Positions 39,746-48,007 of a stretch of DNA of 64,000 nucleotides are shown here, piece after piece. The notes beneath the pieces are model-generated. The model was not told the origin of the DNA, did no database searches, and was given only the letters and a program-made list of their open reading frames with translations. Each line of letters opens with the position of its first letter. The first letter of the stretch is position 1. The DNA lies in assembly GCA_046347635.1 (NCBI GenBank), contig JAXMFT010000008.1, positions 1-64,000 on the forward strand, given 5' to 3'. The translations under genes and the position numbers were made by a program. Source of the stretch: JAGVSZ01 sp019137045. Its GTDB lineage: Bacteria; Pseudomonadota; Gammaproteobacteria; Burkholderiales; SG8-39.

Positions 39746-40621
39746 TCATTCGCGGCCGCGCACGCCGAGCAGGCCGTGCGGGCGCAGCACCAGCACCAGC
39801 GTCATCGCCGCGAACAGCATGACGTAGGAGTAGGCCGGGTCCACCATCGAGGTGAGGCTGATGATCTCGCCCGCGATCAGGCCGCCGACCACGGCGCCGG
39901 GGAACGAGCCGACGCCGCCGATCACGACCACCACGAAGGTCTGGACCAGGATCGCCTCGCCCATGTCGGGCGTGAGCGAGACCACCGGCGCGTTGACGAT
40001 GCCGGCGAAGCCCGCGGCCATCGCGCCGATCCCGAAGACGAGCATGAAGACGCGGTCGACGTTGATGCCCAGCGAGTCGACCATGACCGCGTCCTCGATC
40101 CCGGCGCGCACGATCAGCCCGATGCGCGTCCGGTACAGGAGCAGGTAGAGCGCGAGCAGGGCGAGCGCGACGATGCCCACCAGCGCCAGCCGGTAGGTCG
40201 GGTAGACCATGAAGCCGAGGTTGGTGATCCCGGCGAAGAGGGCGGGCGGCGCCACGGACTTCGACAGGCTGTCGAAGAAGAAGCGCACGATCTCGACGAA
40301 GCAGATGGCGAGGCCGAAGGTCACCAGGAGCTGGTCCTCGGGCGGGCGCCGGTAGAAGTAGCGGATGATGACCCGCTCCATCGCCACGCCGACGACGAGC
40401 ATGAAGAGCGAGCCGGCGACGACCGCCAGCAGGAACGAGCCGGTGTGGGCGTAGGCCACGTAGCCGGCGTAGCCGCCGAGCATGAACATCGCGCCGTGCG
40501 CGAGGTTGAGCACGCCGAGCGCGCCGTAGATGATCGTCAGCCCCGAGCTGATCAGCGCGAGCAGCGCCCCCAGCGCGAGGCCGTTGAAGAGCTGCGAGAC
40601 GAAGTTGGCCCAGTTGATCAT
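39746..40621 (-). CDS. livH: Branched-chain amino acid-type ABC permease (LivH-like), operon 2
   Basis: A 291-residue permease with about eight helices: GLALGALLALISSGLTIIYGALGVLNLAHGAMFMLGGYAG, EAA-like IVRAGIEDAVMVDSLGINVDRVFMLVFGIGAMAAGFAG, then SLTPDMGEAILVQTFVVVVIGGVGSFPGAVVGGLIAGE. It ends 13 bp before the fused livM-G gene. A 36-bp perfect palindrome lies 19 bp before its ATG and separates it from livK. Confidence 0.93.
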   Translation of the reverse strand: MINWANFVSQLFNGLALGALLALISSGLTIIYGALGVLNLAHGAMFMLGGYAGYVAYAHTGSFLLAVVAGSLFMLVVGVAMERVIIRYFYRRPPEDQLLVTFGLAICFVEIVRFFFDSLSKSVAPPALFAGITNLGFMVYPTYRLALVGIVALALLALYLLLYRTRIGLIVRAGIEDAVMVDSLGINVDRVFMLVFGIGAMAAGFAGIVNAPVVSLTPDMGEAILVQTFVVVVIGGVGSFPGAVVGGLIAGEIISLTSMVDPAYSYVMLFAAMTLVLVLRPHGLLGVRGRE

Positions 40622-40640
40622 GCGGAGCGCCCGCGCCGGC

Positions 40641-40676
40641 GCGACCCCGCGGGCGGCGCGCCGCCCGCGGGGTCGC
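40641..40676. promoter_or_regulatory. Perfect 36-bp palindrome between livK and livH (operon 2)
   Basis: Two exact 18-base arms (40641-40658 and 40659-40676) with no spacer, all but one base pair G:C. In the livK-livH transcript this must fold into a very stable hairpin. No T-run follows, so it is more likely an mRNA-processing or attenuating structure that keeps binding-protein mRNA abundant than an intrinsic terminator. A DNA-binding site is also possible. Confidence 0.75.
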
Positions 40677-40696
40677 CGCGCACTCCTACCCCGGGC

Positions 40697-42043
40697 TCAG
40701 ACGTAGTCGCCAAGATGGCAGCCGAAGGCGTCCGGCTGCTGCATCAGCGGTTCCCCCGGGAGCACCTCGAGCACCTCCCAGAGGTCCTCCTTGTTCTTCA
40801 TGTCGCCCGGCTTCTTGCCGCGCACGATGACCACCGGGCGCACGCACTGGTGGTCCTGCGGCCGGTAGTGCACGTCGCCGACCAGCGACGGGATGGTCTC
40901 GCCCTTCTCGTAGGTCTTGATGACGGCGGGCGGATAGAACGTGCCCGCCTCCTCGACCATGTGGGCCCAGTGCGCGAAGCTGACGTAGCCGTTCTCGGCG
41001 CCCCATTCCGGCGGGTAGCCGAACTTCTGCTGGAAGGTCTCGACGAACATCTTCGCGAGCGGGTACCGGTCCTCCAGCGTCCACCAGAAGTCGGTCGCCG
41101 CGTACACGCCCTGCATGATCTCGGGGCCGACCTCCTGCGCGAGGAACGGGATCTGGTACGGGATCACCAGCGTCATCTTGGGCAGGATGCCGAACTTCTT
41201 CGCCTGCTGGATCGAGAGCACCGCGTCGCGGCCCCAGTTCACGTTGATGAGGAACTCGGCGCCCGAGTTGGCGATGTTGATGAGGTACTGACTGAAGTCC
41301 TGCGTCCCCAGGGGCGAGACCTGGTTGGTCACCATCTGCCAGCCGGCGTGCTGGCTCAGGTAGTCGTTGGTCGACTTGGTCACCGTGTGGCCGTAGGTGT
41401 AGTCCGGGGTCATGAACGCGGCCTTGCGGTTCTTGCCGAACTGCTTGACCAGCACCGGCCCGATCGCCGCCGCCGCCGTCTGGCCGTAGAAGTTCTGGCG
41501 GAAGCCGTAGCGCACGCAGTCCTTGCCCGTGGTGTCGTTCGAGCCGGAGATGCCGGCGAAGTAGAGCACCTTCTCGCGCTGCGCGAGCTTGTTCATCGCC
41601 ACCGCGACCGCGCTCGAGGTGGAGCCGGTCATCAGGACGACCTTGTTCTCGCTGATGAAGCGCTGCTGCGCCTGCACCGCCTGGTTCGGCTTGGCGGCCG
41701 AGTCCGCGTACAGCAGCTTCAGCTCCTTGCCGAGCACGCCCTTCTTGGTCTGGGGCGAGATCTTGCGGATCAGCGGGTGCCCTGCGTTGATGTGCTCGAC
41801 GGCGAGCTGCATGCCCTTCAGCTCGTCCGCCCCTTGCGCGGCGTAAGTGCCGGTCAGCGGCACCCCGGCGCTGGCGTACACCGCCCCGCCCGAGGCGCCC
41901 GCCGGCCAGGTGCCGATCGGGGGCTGGTCGGCCGCCAGCGCGCCGCGGGAGAACAGCAACGACGGCGCCGCCATGCCGGCACCGAGAACCGCGCCCGCCT
42001 TGAGCAGCTGCCTGCGGCGTGCGTCCTGGATGATGTCGCTCAT
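40697..42043 (-). CDS. livK: ABC transporter substrate-binding protein (LivK/amide-urea type), Tat-like signal
   Basis: A 448-residue periplasmic binding protein. The N-terminus (SDIIQDARRRQLLKAGAVLGAGMAAPSLLFSRGALAA) has an RRRQLLK twin-arginine motif and a signal-peptide cleavage site near residue 38. The mature part shows ASAGVPLTGTYAAQGADELKGMQLAVEHINAG, TGSTSSAVAVAMNKLAQREKVLYFAGISGSND and FMTPDYTYGHTVTKSTNDYL of the Peripla_BP_6 family. Ligand unknown. Relatives bind amides, urea or aromatic acids. AAGGAGG lies 9 nt before the ATG at 42043. It is divergent from the XRE-type regulator gene, a likely regulatory pair. Confidence 0.92.
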   Translation of the reverse strand: MSDIIQDARRRQLLKAGAVLGAGMAAPSLLFSRGALAADQPPIGTWPAGASGGAVYASAGVPLTGTYAAQGADELKGMQLAVEHINAGHPLIRKISPQTKKGVLGKELKLLYADSAAKPNQAVQAQQRFISENKVVLMTGSTSSAVAVAMNKLAQREKVLYFAGISGSNDTTGKDCVRYGFRQNFYGQTAAAAIGPVLVKQFGKNRKAAFMTPDYTYGHTVTKSTNDYLSQHAGWQMVTNQVSPLGTQDFSQYLINIANSGAEFLINVNWGRDAVLSIQQAKKFGILPKMTLVIPYQIPFLAQEVGPEIMQGVYAATDFWWTLEDRYPLAKMFVETFQQKFGYPPEWGAENGYVSFAHWAHMVEEAGTFYPPAVIKTYEKGETIPSLVGDVHYRPQDHQCVRPVVIVRGKKPGDMKNKEDLWEVLEVLPGEPLMQQPDAFGCHLGDYV

Positions 42044-42155
42044 GAGAATCGTCCTCCTTCTCACTGGATGGATTGCGCGCCCGCGCAATTCTGCGAACAA
42101 TGGTCGGTGAAGCTTGTAAAAGAGGCAATAGATGATTGAAGTACCGCAAGATTTT

Positions 42156-42172
42156 TGTGTATCCTTGACACA
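42156..42172. promoter_or_regulatory. Candidate operator TGTGT-N7-ACACA
   Basis: A dyad in the 183-bp AT-richer space between divergent livK and the XRE-type regulator gene. It is 55 bp before the regulator start and 113 bp before the livK start. It is a plausible binding site for the adjacent regulator or another factor. The surrounding sequence is the most AT-rich in this part of the window. Confidence 0.4.
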
Positions 42173-42185
42173 CATATAGCAAATG

Positions 42186-42202
42186 AGGTCGATTTTCGAC
42201 CT
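42186..42202. promoter_or_regulatory. Candidate operator AGGTCGA-TTT-TCGACCT
   Basis: A perfect 7-bp inverted repeat with a TTT centre, 24 bp before the ATG of the XRE-type regulator. Its position, overlapping where a promoter or transcript start would be, fits an autoregulatory operator. No experimental support. Confidence 0.4.
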
Positions 42203-42226
42203 TGCGCCGCAGCATCGGAGGGCAGG

Positions 42227-43631
42227 ATGACGCCGACATCGCTAGTGGGCCCGAAGATCCGCGACCGGCGGCGCGCGCTCGGCGTCACGCAGTCCGGACT
42301 CTCCGCCGCGCTCGGGATCTCGCCCTCGTACCTGAACCTGATCGAGGCCGGCAAGCGCAACGTCGGCGGGGCGCTGCTCAAGCGCATCGCGGGCGCGCTC
42401 GACCTGTCGATCGACGAGCTGGACGGCGCGGCGGAGCGGCGCCTCCTCGGCGACCTCGCCGAACTCGCCGCCGAGCCGCTGCTCGCCTCGCTGCGGCTCG
42501 ACCCCGCGACGGCAGGCGAGCTGGCCGGTCGCCAGCCGGGCTGGGCGCGCGCGCTCGTCGCCCTGCACCGCGCGTGGCTCGAGCGCGGGCGCGCGGTGAG
42601 CGCGCTCACCGACCGGCTGCACCAGGACCCGTTCCTCGCCGACGCGGTCCACAAACTGCTCACGCGCGCGAGCGCGATCCGCTCCTCCGCGGAGATCCTG
42701 GAGGGCGCGCAGACGCTGGTGCCCGACCCGCACCGGCGCGTCGTCTCCATCATCGGCGACGAGAGCCGCCGGCTGGCGGGCGTCGCGCAGGCGCTCGCCG
42801 ACTTCTTCGACCCGGCGCGCGCCGGCACGCGGCCGGGCCTGCCGGCGGACGAGGTGGACGACTTCCTGCTCGAGCGCGGCAACCACTTCCCCGCGCTGGA
42901 GGCGGTCGCCGCGGCGCTCGGCCCGCCGGCGCCGGGCGGCGGCGCGCGCTTCGCGGACGCGCGCGCCGCGGTGCGGCGCGCGTTTCCCGCGGGTCCGCTC
43001 GCCGCGGAGGTGCGGACTCGCCGCTGCTCACGAGCGACGCCGCGCGCGCGCGCGCGCGGCGCGCTCGACGTTACCTCGCCGCCGCGGTGCTGATGCCCTA
43101 CGATCCTTTCCTCGCCGCGCGGCGCACGCGCTACGACGTGGACGCGCTCGTGCGCGAGTTCGAGGCGACGCCCGAGCAGGTCTGCCACCGCCTGGTGACG
43201 CTGCGCCGCCCGGGCGCGGAAGGCGTTCCCTTCGGGCTGCTGCGCGTGGACGCCGCCGGCTTCACCAGCAAGCGCTTCCCGCTCCCGCGGCTGCCGCTGC
43301 CGCGCCACGGCGGCGCCTGCCCGCTGTGGGCCGCGTACCTGGCGCTGCAGTCGCCCGGCCCGATCGTGCGCCAGCTGGTGGAGTTCCCCGACGGCGAGCG
43401 CTTCCTCTTCGTCGCGCGCGCGCTGGAGAAGCGCGGCGGCGCGTTCCCGATGCCGCGCCGGCTCGTGTCCGTGATGCTCGCCTGCGACGCGCACGCCGCC
43501 GACCAGACCGTGTACGGCGACGGGCTCGACCTCGCCTCGGCCGCGCCCGCGACCCGGTGGGCGCCAGCTGCCGTGCGTGCGTGCGCACCGACTGCGCGTA
43601 CCGGCAGGAGGACGCGGTGGTCGGCGCCTGA
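42227..43631 (+). pseudogene. XRE-type short-chain-acyl regulator (ScfR/DUF2083-like), two frameshifts
   Basis: The N-terminal helix-turn-helix is at residues 7-62 (GPKIRDRRRALGVTQSGLSAALGISPSYLNLIEAGKRNVGGALLKRIAGALDLSIDELD). A helical middle has SAIRSSAEILEGA and VVSIIGDESRRLAGVAQALADFFD. The C-terminal family domain is legible only by changing frame twice: near 43010-43017 (to read DSPLLTSDAARAR then YLAAAVLMPYDPFLAA and EQVCHRLVTLRRPGAEGVPFG) and near 43553 (to read PVGASCRACVRTDCAYRQED, ending at 43631). Each shift equals one missing base. It may be two sequencing errors or a decaying gene. The ATG at 42227 follows GGAGGGCAGG. It is divergent from livK. Confidence 0.75.
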
Positions 43632-43701
43632 GCCGGCTGTCCCGGCCGCGGCGAAGCCGCTACACTGGCCGCGCGGTGGGTGCGGCGGAAGGAGGCGAGG
43701 C

Positions 43702-44067
43702 GTGACGCGGGTGCTGATCGCGGAGGACGACGCGAACATCGTCGAGCTGCTGAGCTTCGTGCTCGGCCGCGACGGCTGCGCGGTGACCGCGGCGCTCGAC
43801 GGCGACGAGGCCCTGCGCTGCCTGCGCAGCGCGCCGCCCGACGTGATGATCCTCGACCTCATGCTGCCCAAGCGCAACGGGTTCGAGGTGCTGAAGGCGG
43901 TCCGGAGCGACCCGGCCCTGCGGGCGCTGCCGGTGCTCGTGCTCACGGCCAAGGGCCAGGCGCGCGACCGCAGCCTGGTCGAGGGCATCGGCGTGGACGG
44001 CTTCCTGACCAAGCCGTTCTCCAACACCGACGTCGTCGAGGCGGTGCGCCGCCTGGGACGGCGCTAG
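43702..44067 (+). CDS. Single-domain response regulator (CheY-like)
   Basis: A 121-residue receiver domain with no output domain. The acidic pair Asp9/Asp10, phospho-acceptor Asp52 (VMILDLMLP), Thr82 and Lys104 (LTKPFS) are all in place. It would be phosphorylated by the histidine kinase encoded two genes downstream and would act by protein contact. GAAGGAGG precedes the GTG start at 43702. It is separated by 9 bp from the small membrane protein gene, so the three genes form one operon. Confidence 0.93.
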   Translation: MTRVLIAEDDANIVELLSFVLGRDGCAVTAALDGDEALRCLRSAPPDVMILDLMLPKRNGFEVLKAVRSDPALRALPVLVLTAKGQARDRSLVEGIGVDGFLTKPFSNTDVVEAVRRLGRR

Positions 44068-44076
44068 GCGGGCGCG

Positions 44077-44340
44077 GTGGCGCTCGACCCTGCGTCGGGC
44101 CCGCCCGGTCGTCTCTCACGCGCGCGCGACGCGGCGCGCGTACTGCCCCTGGCGGGCTTCTTCCTGCTGCTGCCGCCGGTGATCGCGCCGTTCGCGGCGC
44201 CCGCGGACGTCCTCGGCGTGCCGCTGGTGGTCGTGTACCTCGGCGCGGTCTGGCTCGGCCTGGTCGCGGTCGCGGCGCTGCTCGCGCGCGTCCTCGCGCC
44301 GCCCCCGGCCCGCCCCGAAGCGCCGCCGCCGCGCGACTGA
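44077..44340 (+). CDS. Small two-helix membrane protein
   Basis: An 87-residue protein starting with GTG. A basic N-terminus (RLSRARDAARV) is followed by two hydrophobic segments, LPLAGFFLLLPPVIAPFA and GVPLVVVYLGAVWLGLVAVAALLARVL, and a Pro-rich tail. It resembles in size and plan the small membrane proteins encoded just before sodium:solute symporters, and it overlaps the start of such a domain by one base (TGATG). It is probably an accessory subunit of the symporter-kinase. The family is not firmly identified. Confidence 0.7.
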   Translation: MALDPASGPPGRLSRARDAARVLPLAGFFLLLPPVIAPFAAPADVLGVPLVVVYLGAVWLGLVAVAALLARVLAPPPARPEAPPPRD

Positions 44341-47051
44341 TGTTCTCGGCCAACCTCGTCCTGCCGATCGCGCTCGTCTACGTGGCGCTGCTCTTCGCCG
44401 TGGCCTTCGTCGGCGACCGGCGCGCGCGCGCCGGGCGCGTCGAGTGGCTGCAGTCGCCGCTCGTCTACACGCTCTCGATCTCCATCTACTGCACGTCGTG
44501 GACCTTCTACGGCGCGGTGGGCTCGGCCGCGCGCGGCGGCCTGGAGTTCGCCACCATCTACCTCGGCCCGACGCTGGTGTTCGCCGGGTGGTGGGTGCTG
44601 CTGCGCAAGCTCGTTCGCATCGGCCACCTGCACGGCATCACCTCGGTCGCCGACATGATCTCCTCGCGCTTCGGCAAGAGCGCGCCGCTCGCGGCGCTGA
44701 TCACCCTGATCGCGGTGATCGGCGTCACGCCCTACATCGCGCTGCAGCTGCGCGCCGTCACGACCAGCATCGAGGTGATCAGCAGCGCCGGGCCCGAGGA
44801 GGCGCTCGGGATCGCCCCGGCGGCGGCCAACGCGCACGCCGGGTTCTGGATCGCGGCCGGGATGGCGCTCTTCACGATCCTCTTCGGCACGCGCAACGTG
44901 GACGCGAAGGAGCAGCACCACGGCGTGGTGGCGGCGATCGCGCTGGAGGCGGTGGTGAAGCTGGTGGCCCTGCTCGCGGTGGGCCTGCTGGTGGTGTTCG
45001 GCATCTGCGACGGCGTGGCCGACAGCTTCGCGCGCGCGGCGCCCGGGCTGCTGCACGCGCCCGAGGGCTTCGGCACCCGCTGGGTGGCGCTCATCTTCCT
45101 CTCGGCGGCGGCGATCGTGTGCCTGCCGCGCGAGTTCCAGATAACCGTGGTGGAGAACGCCGACGAGCGCCACCTGGTCACCGCGTCGTGGCTCTTCCCG
45201 CTCTACCTCTTCCTCATCACGCTGTTCGTGCTGCCGATCGCCATCGCGGGCCTCTCGGTGCTGCCGCAGGGCTCGAACCCGGACATGTTCGTGCTGACGC
45301 TGCCGATGTGGGCGGGCAACGACGGGGTGGCGCTGCTCGCCTTCCTCGGCGGCTTCTCGTCGGCCACCTCGATGGTGATCGTGGCCTGCATCGCGCTCTC
45401 CACCATGGTCTCCAACCACCTGGTGATGCCGCTCGCCCTGCGCTTCCGCTGGGTGCACCTCAACGCGAGCGGCGAGGTGCGCCGCTTCCTCCTCGCCAGC
45501 CGGCGGGCGAGCATCTGCGCGCTCATGCTGCTCGGCTACCTGTACTTCCACTACAGCGGCAGCGGCGAGGCGCTCGCCGCGATCGGGCTGATCTCGTTCG
45601 CCGGCGTGGCCCAGTTCCTGCCGGGGCTCGTCGGCGGGCTGTACTGGCGCAACGCCAACGCGACCGGCGCGCTGGCCGGCCTCGTCGCCGGCGCGGTGCT
45701 GTGGGCCTACACGCTGTTCCTGCCCAGCCTCGGCGCCGGGGTCGTGTTCACGCCGGAACTGCTGCGCGACGGTCCGTTCGGCCTCGCGCTGCTGCGGCCG
45801 CAGGCGCTGTTCGGCGTCACCTGGCTCGACCCGCTGGTGCACGCGCTCTTCTGGAGCCTGTCGGCGAACACGCTGCTCTTCGTGCTGGGATCGCTCGCGC
45901 GCGAGCCGCGGCCGATCGAGCGTCTGCAGGCGGCGCTGTTCGTCGACGTGTTCCGCACCCCGGCCGAGGCCGCCTCGGGGCTCATCCGGCGCACCGCGGC
46001 GGCCGAGGATCTGCGCGTGCTCGCCGAGCGCATCCTGGGCGGCGACGAGACGCGGCGCTTCTTCGAGCGCGCGGCGCGCGAGCAGGGCCTGGAGTACGGG
46101 CGACCGGTCGCCAACGACGCGTTCATCACGCAGCTCGAGACCAAGCTCGCGGGGAGCGTCGGCGCCGCCACCGCGCGCGCGATGATCTCGGAGGCGGTGG
46201 TGCTCGAGTCGATCGGGCTCGACCAGCTGATGCAGCTGGCCGACGAGACGCGGCGCGCGCGCGAGCACAGCCGCCAGCTGCAGGAGAAGTCGGGCCAGCT
46301 CGAGGCCGCGGCCGGACAGCTGCGCGCCGCCAACGCGCGCCTGCAGCGTCTGGACCAGGAGAAGGACGAGTTCCTGAGCCAGGTGAGCCACGAGGTGCGC
46401 ACGCCGATGACCTCGATCCGCTCCTACGCCCAGGTCCTGCTGGAGACGCCCGGGCTCGACCCGGACCGCGCGCGCCGCTACGTGCGCATCATCCACGACG
46501 AGAGCGTGCGCCTGACGCGCCTGCTCGACAGCACGATCGACCTGAGCCTGCTCGAGCACGGCGAGGTACCCTGGGCGCGCGCCGCGATCGACCCGGAGGC
46601 GGCGCTCGAGCGCGCGATCCGCAGCTGCCAGGGGCTCGCGGGCGCGCGCGTGCGGCTGCAGAGCAGCGAGCGGGCGCGCGGCGCGACGGTGGAGGCCGAC
46701 GAGGACCGCCTGTGCCAGGTGTTCATCAACCTGATCTCCAACGCGATCAAGTACAACACCAACCCGGCGCCGCAGGTGACGATCCGCAGCGCGCTGCGCG
46801 GCGGGGCCTACGAGGTGGAGGTCGCGGACAACGGCCCCGGCATCCGCGCCGAGGAGCGCGACCGCATCTTCTCCAAGTTCATGCGCGGCTGGGCGTACCT
46901 GCAGACCGGCGCGAGCGGCGCCGGCCTCGGGCTCGCCATCAGCCGGCAGATCATGCGCCGTCTCGGCGGGACGCTCGAGGTGGTGCCGGGCGACGGACGC
47001 GGCGCGTGCTTCCGCGTGACGCTGCCGGCGCGCGCGCCCGCCGCGGCGTAG
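44340..47051 (+). CDS. Sodium:solute symporter - histidine kinase fusion (CbrA-like)
   Basis: A 903-residue membrane sensor kinase. Residues 1 to about 490 form an SSS/PutP-type transporter domain with about 13 helices (SPLVYTLSISIYCTSWTFYGAVGSAARGGLEF; LGGFSSATSMVIVACIALSTMVSNHLVMPL). A linker and a coiled coil (about 635-675, RRAREHSRQLQEKSGQLEAAAGQLRAAN) lead to the HisKA site with His684 (SHEVRTPM), N-box NLISNAIKYN, DNGPGI and GAGLGLAIS ATP lid. The transporter domain probably senses or carries a solute and signals to the CheY-like protein upstream. There is no PAS domain visible. The ATG at 44340 overlaps the preceding stop by one base. Confidence 0.93.
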   Translation: MFSANLVLPIALVYVALLFAVAFVGDRRARAGRVEWLQSPLVYTLSISIYCTSWTFYGAVGSAARGGLEFATIYLGPTLVFAGWWVLLRKLVRIGHLHGITSVADMISSRFGKSAPLAALITLIAVIGVTPYIALQLRAVTTSIEVISSAGPEEALGIAPAAANAHAGFWIAAGMALFTILFGTRNVDAKEQHHGVVAAIALEAVVKLVALLAVGLLVVFGICDGVADSFARAAPGLLHAPEGFGTRWVALIFLSAAAIVCLPREFQITVVENADERHLVTASWLFPLYLFLITLFVLPIAIAGLSVLPQGSNPDMFVLTLPMWAGNDGVALLAFLGGFSSATSMVIVACIALSTMVSNHLVMPLALRFRWVHLNASGEVRRFLLASRRASICALMLLGYLYFHYSGSGEALAAIGLISFAGVAQFLPGLVGGLYWRNANATGALAGLVAGAVLWAYTLFLPSLGAGVVFTPELLRDGPFGLALLRPQALFGVTWLDPLVHALFWSLSANTLLFVLGSLAREPRPIERLQAALFVDVFRTPAEAASGLIRRTAAAEDLRVLAERILGGDETRRFFERAAREQGLEYGRPVANDAFITQLETKLAGSVGAATARAMISEAVVLESIGLDQLMQLADETRRAREHSRQLQEKSGQLEAAAGQLRAANARLQRLDQEKDEFLSQVSHEVRTPMTSIRSYAQVLLETPGLDPDRARRYVRIIHDESVRLTRLLDSTIDLSLLEHGEVPWARAAIDPEAALERAIRSCQGLAGARVRLQSSERARGATVEADEDRLCQVFINLISNAIKYNTNPAPQVTIRSALRGGAYEVEVADNGPGIRAEERDRIFSKFMRGWAYLQTGASGAGLGLAISRQIMRRLGGTLEVVPGDGRGACFRVTLPARAPAAA

Positions 47052-47237
47052 GTCCGGGGCGGCCAGGGCGCTTCACCCGCTTCAGTCGAAGGACCCATGA
47101 AGTCAGCCTGCTTCAGCGGGGCATGACCCGGGGACCGTTGCGCGGGTCACGGGGAACGAGGACCTCTGGAAGAAGATCGATCGAGTGCCCGCGCTCCACG
47201 ACAGCGGCGCCTGCGCGCCGCCATGGCTCGCCGCTCG

Positions 47238-47975
47238 TCAAGCGACCGGTTGACTGCCTTCCGAGCCTGCCGGCGGCATGGCCGCGCGGTAGGCCGGGCG
47301 CGCCGAGACGCGCGCGTACCAGTCCGCCACGCGCGGCCGTGCTTCGACGAGATGGAAGAGCTCGATCCGCACCAGCCGTTGCACGAACGGCGCGATGTCG
47401 ATGTCGGCCAGGCTGTAGCCGGCGCCGGCGAGCCAGGGGCCCTCGGCGAGGGCGCGGTCCATGCGTTCCACCATGTCGGCGAGCTGCGCGAGCGCGGGGC
47501 GGAGGTCCTCGGCCGTCACCCCTGCGGTCGCCGCCTTGTGCCAGCGCGCGCGCACGCGCGCGTCGGGGATGCGCGCGATCATCGCCTGCACTTCGTCGCG
47601 CGGCAGCCGCTGCAGCTCCGGCTGGATGTTCTTCGCGAACGACGGTAGCTTGATCGCCTCCGTCGCCACTGCGTCCGCGTAACGCGTCCACTGGCGCATG
47701 CGCGCGCGGGCGTAGGGGTCGGTGGGCGTCAGCCGCACTTGCGGATAGGCGTCCTCGAGATATTCGTTGATGAGGCGCGATTCGGTGTAGACGCGCCCGC
47801 CGTCGAGCAGCACCGGCACGAGACCGGCGGGATTGAGCGCGAGGAACTCCGGGCGCAGCTGGTCGAAGCGGCGCAGGTTGAGGTGATGCCCCGTCCACGC
47901 GAGGCCCTTCTCCGCGAGGCACAGGCGCACCTTCTGCGAGCAGGTGGAGTGCGTGCTGTGATGGAGTTCGATCAT
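47238..47975 (-). CDS. Glutathione S-transferase family protein
   Basis: A 245-residue GST. The N-terminal thioredoxin-like domain is MIELHHSTHSTCSQKVRLCLAEKGL and ends with the cis-Pro/ESRLINEYL glutathione-binding segment (LVPVLLDGGRVYTESRLINEYLED). The C-terminal helical domain has the N-capping box YSLADIDIAPFV. STCS near residue 11-14 may supply the catalytic Ser or Cys. The start at 47975 is chosen because the family opening begins there. The upstream residues MIPGGRASPVCA are unlikely. Substrate is unknown. It follows the Bug protein gene (32 bp apart, same strand), possibly one transcript. Confidence 0.9.
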   Translation of the reverse strand: MIELHHSTHSTCSQKVRLCLAEKGLAWTGHHLNLRRFDQLRPEFLALNPAGLVPVLLDGGRVYTESRLINEYLEDAYPQVRLTPTDPYARARMRQWTRYADAVATEAIKLPSFAKNIQPELQRLPRDEVQAMIARIPDARVRARWHKAATAGVTAEDLRPALAQLADMVERMDRALAEGPWLAGAGYSLADIDIAPFVQRLVRIELFHLVEARPRVADWYARVSARPAYRAAMPPAGSEGSQPVA

Positions 47976-48007
47976 TGCGCAGACCGGGGACGCCCGACCC
48001 CCCGGGA

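Noticed and set aside
43041..43058. The (CG)9 run as a microsatellite phase-variation switch for the regulator
   Set aside because: The run is readable in the expected frame as an Arg-Ala repeat, and the first frameshift lies about 25 bp before it, so slippage here does not explain the break. A dinucleotide slip would also change the frame by two, not one.
44064..46559. An 831-codon frame antisense to the symporter-kinase gene
   Set aside because: Glu/Arg/Gln-rich noise opposite a gene with intact catalytic motifs.
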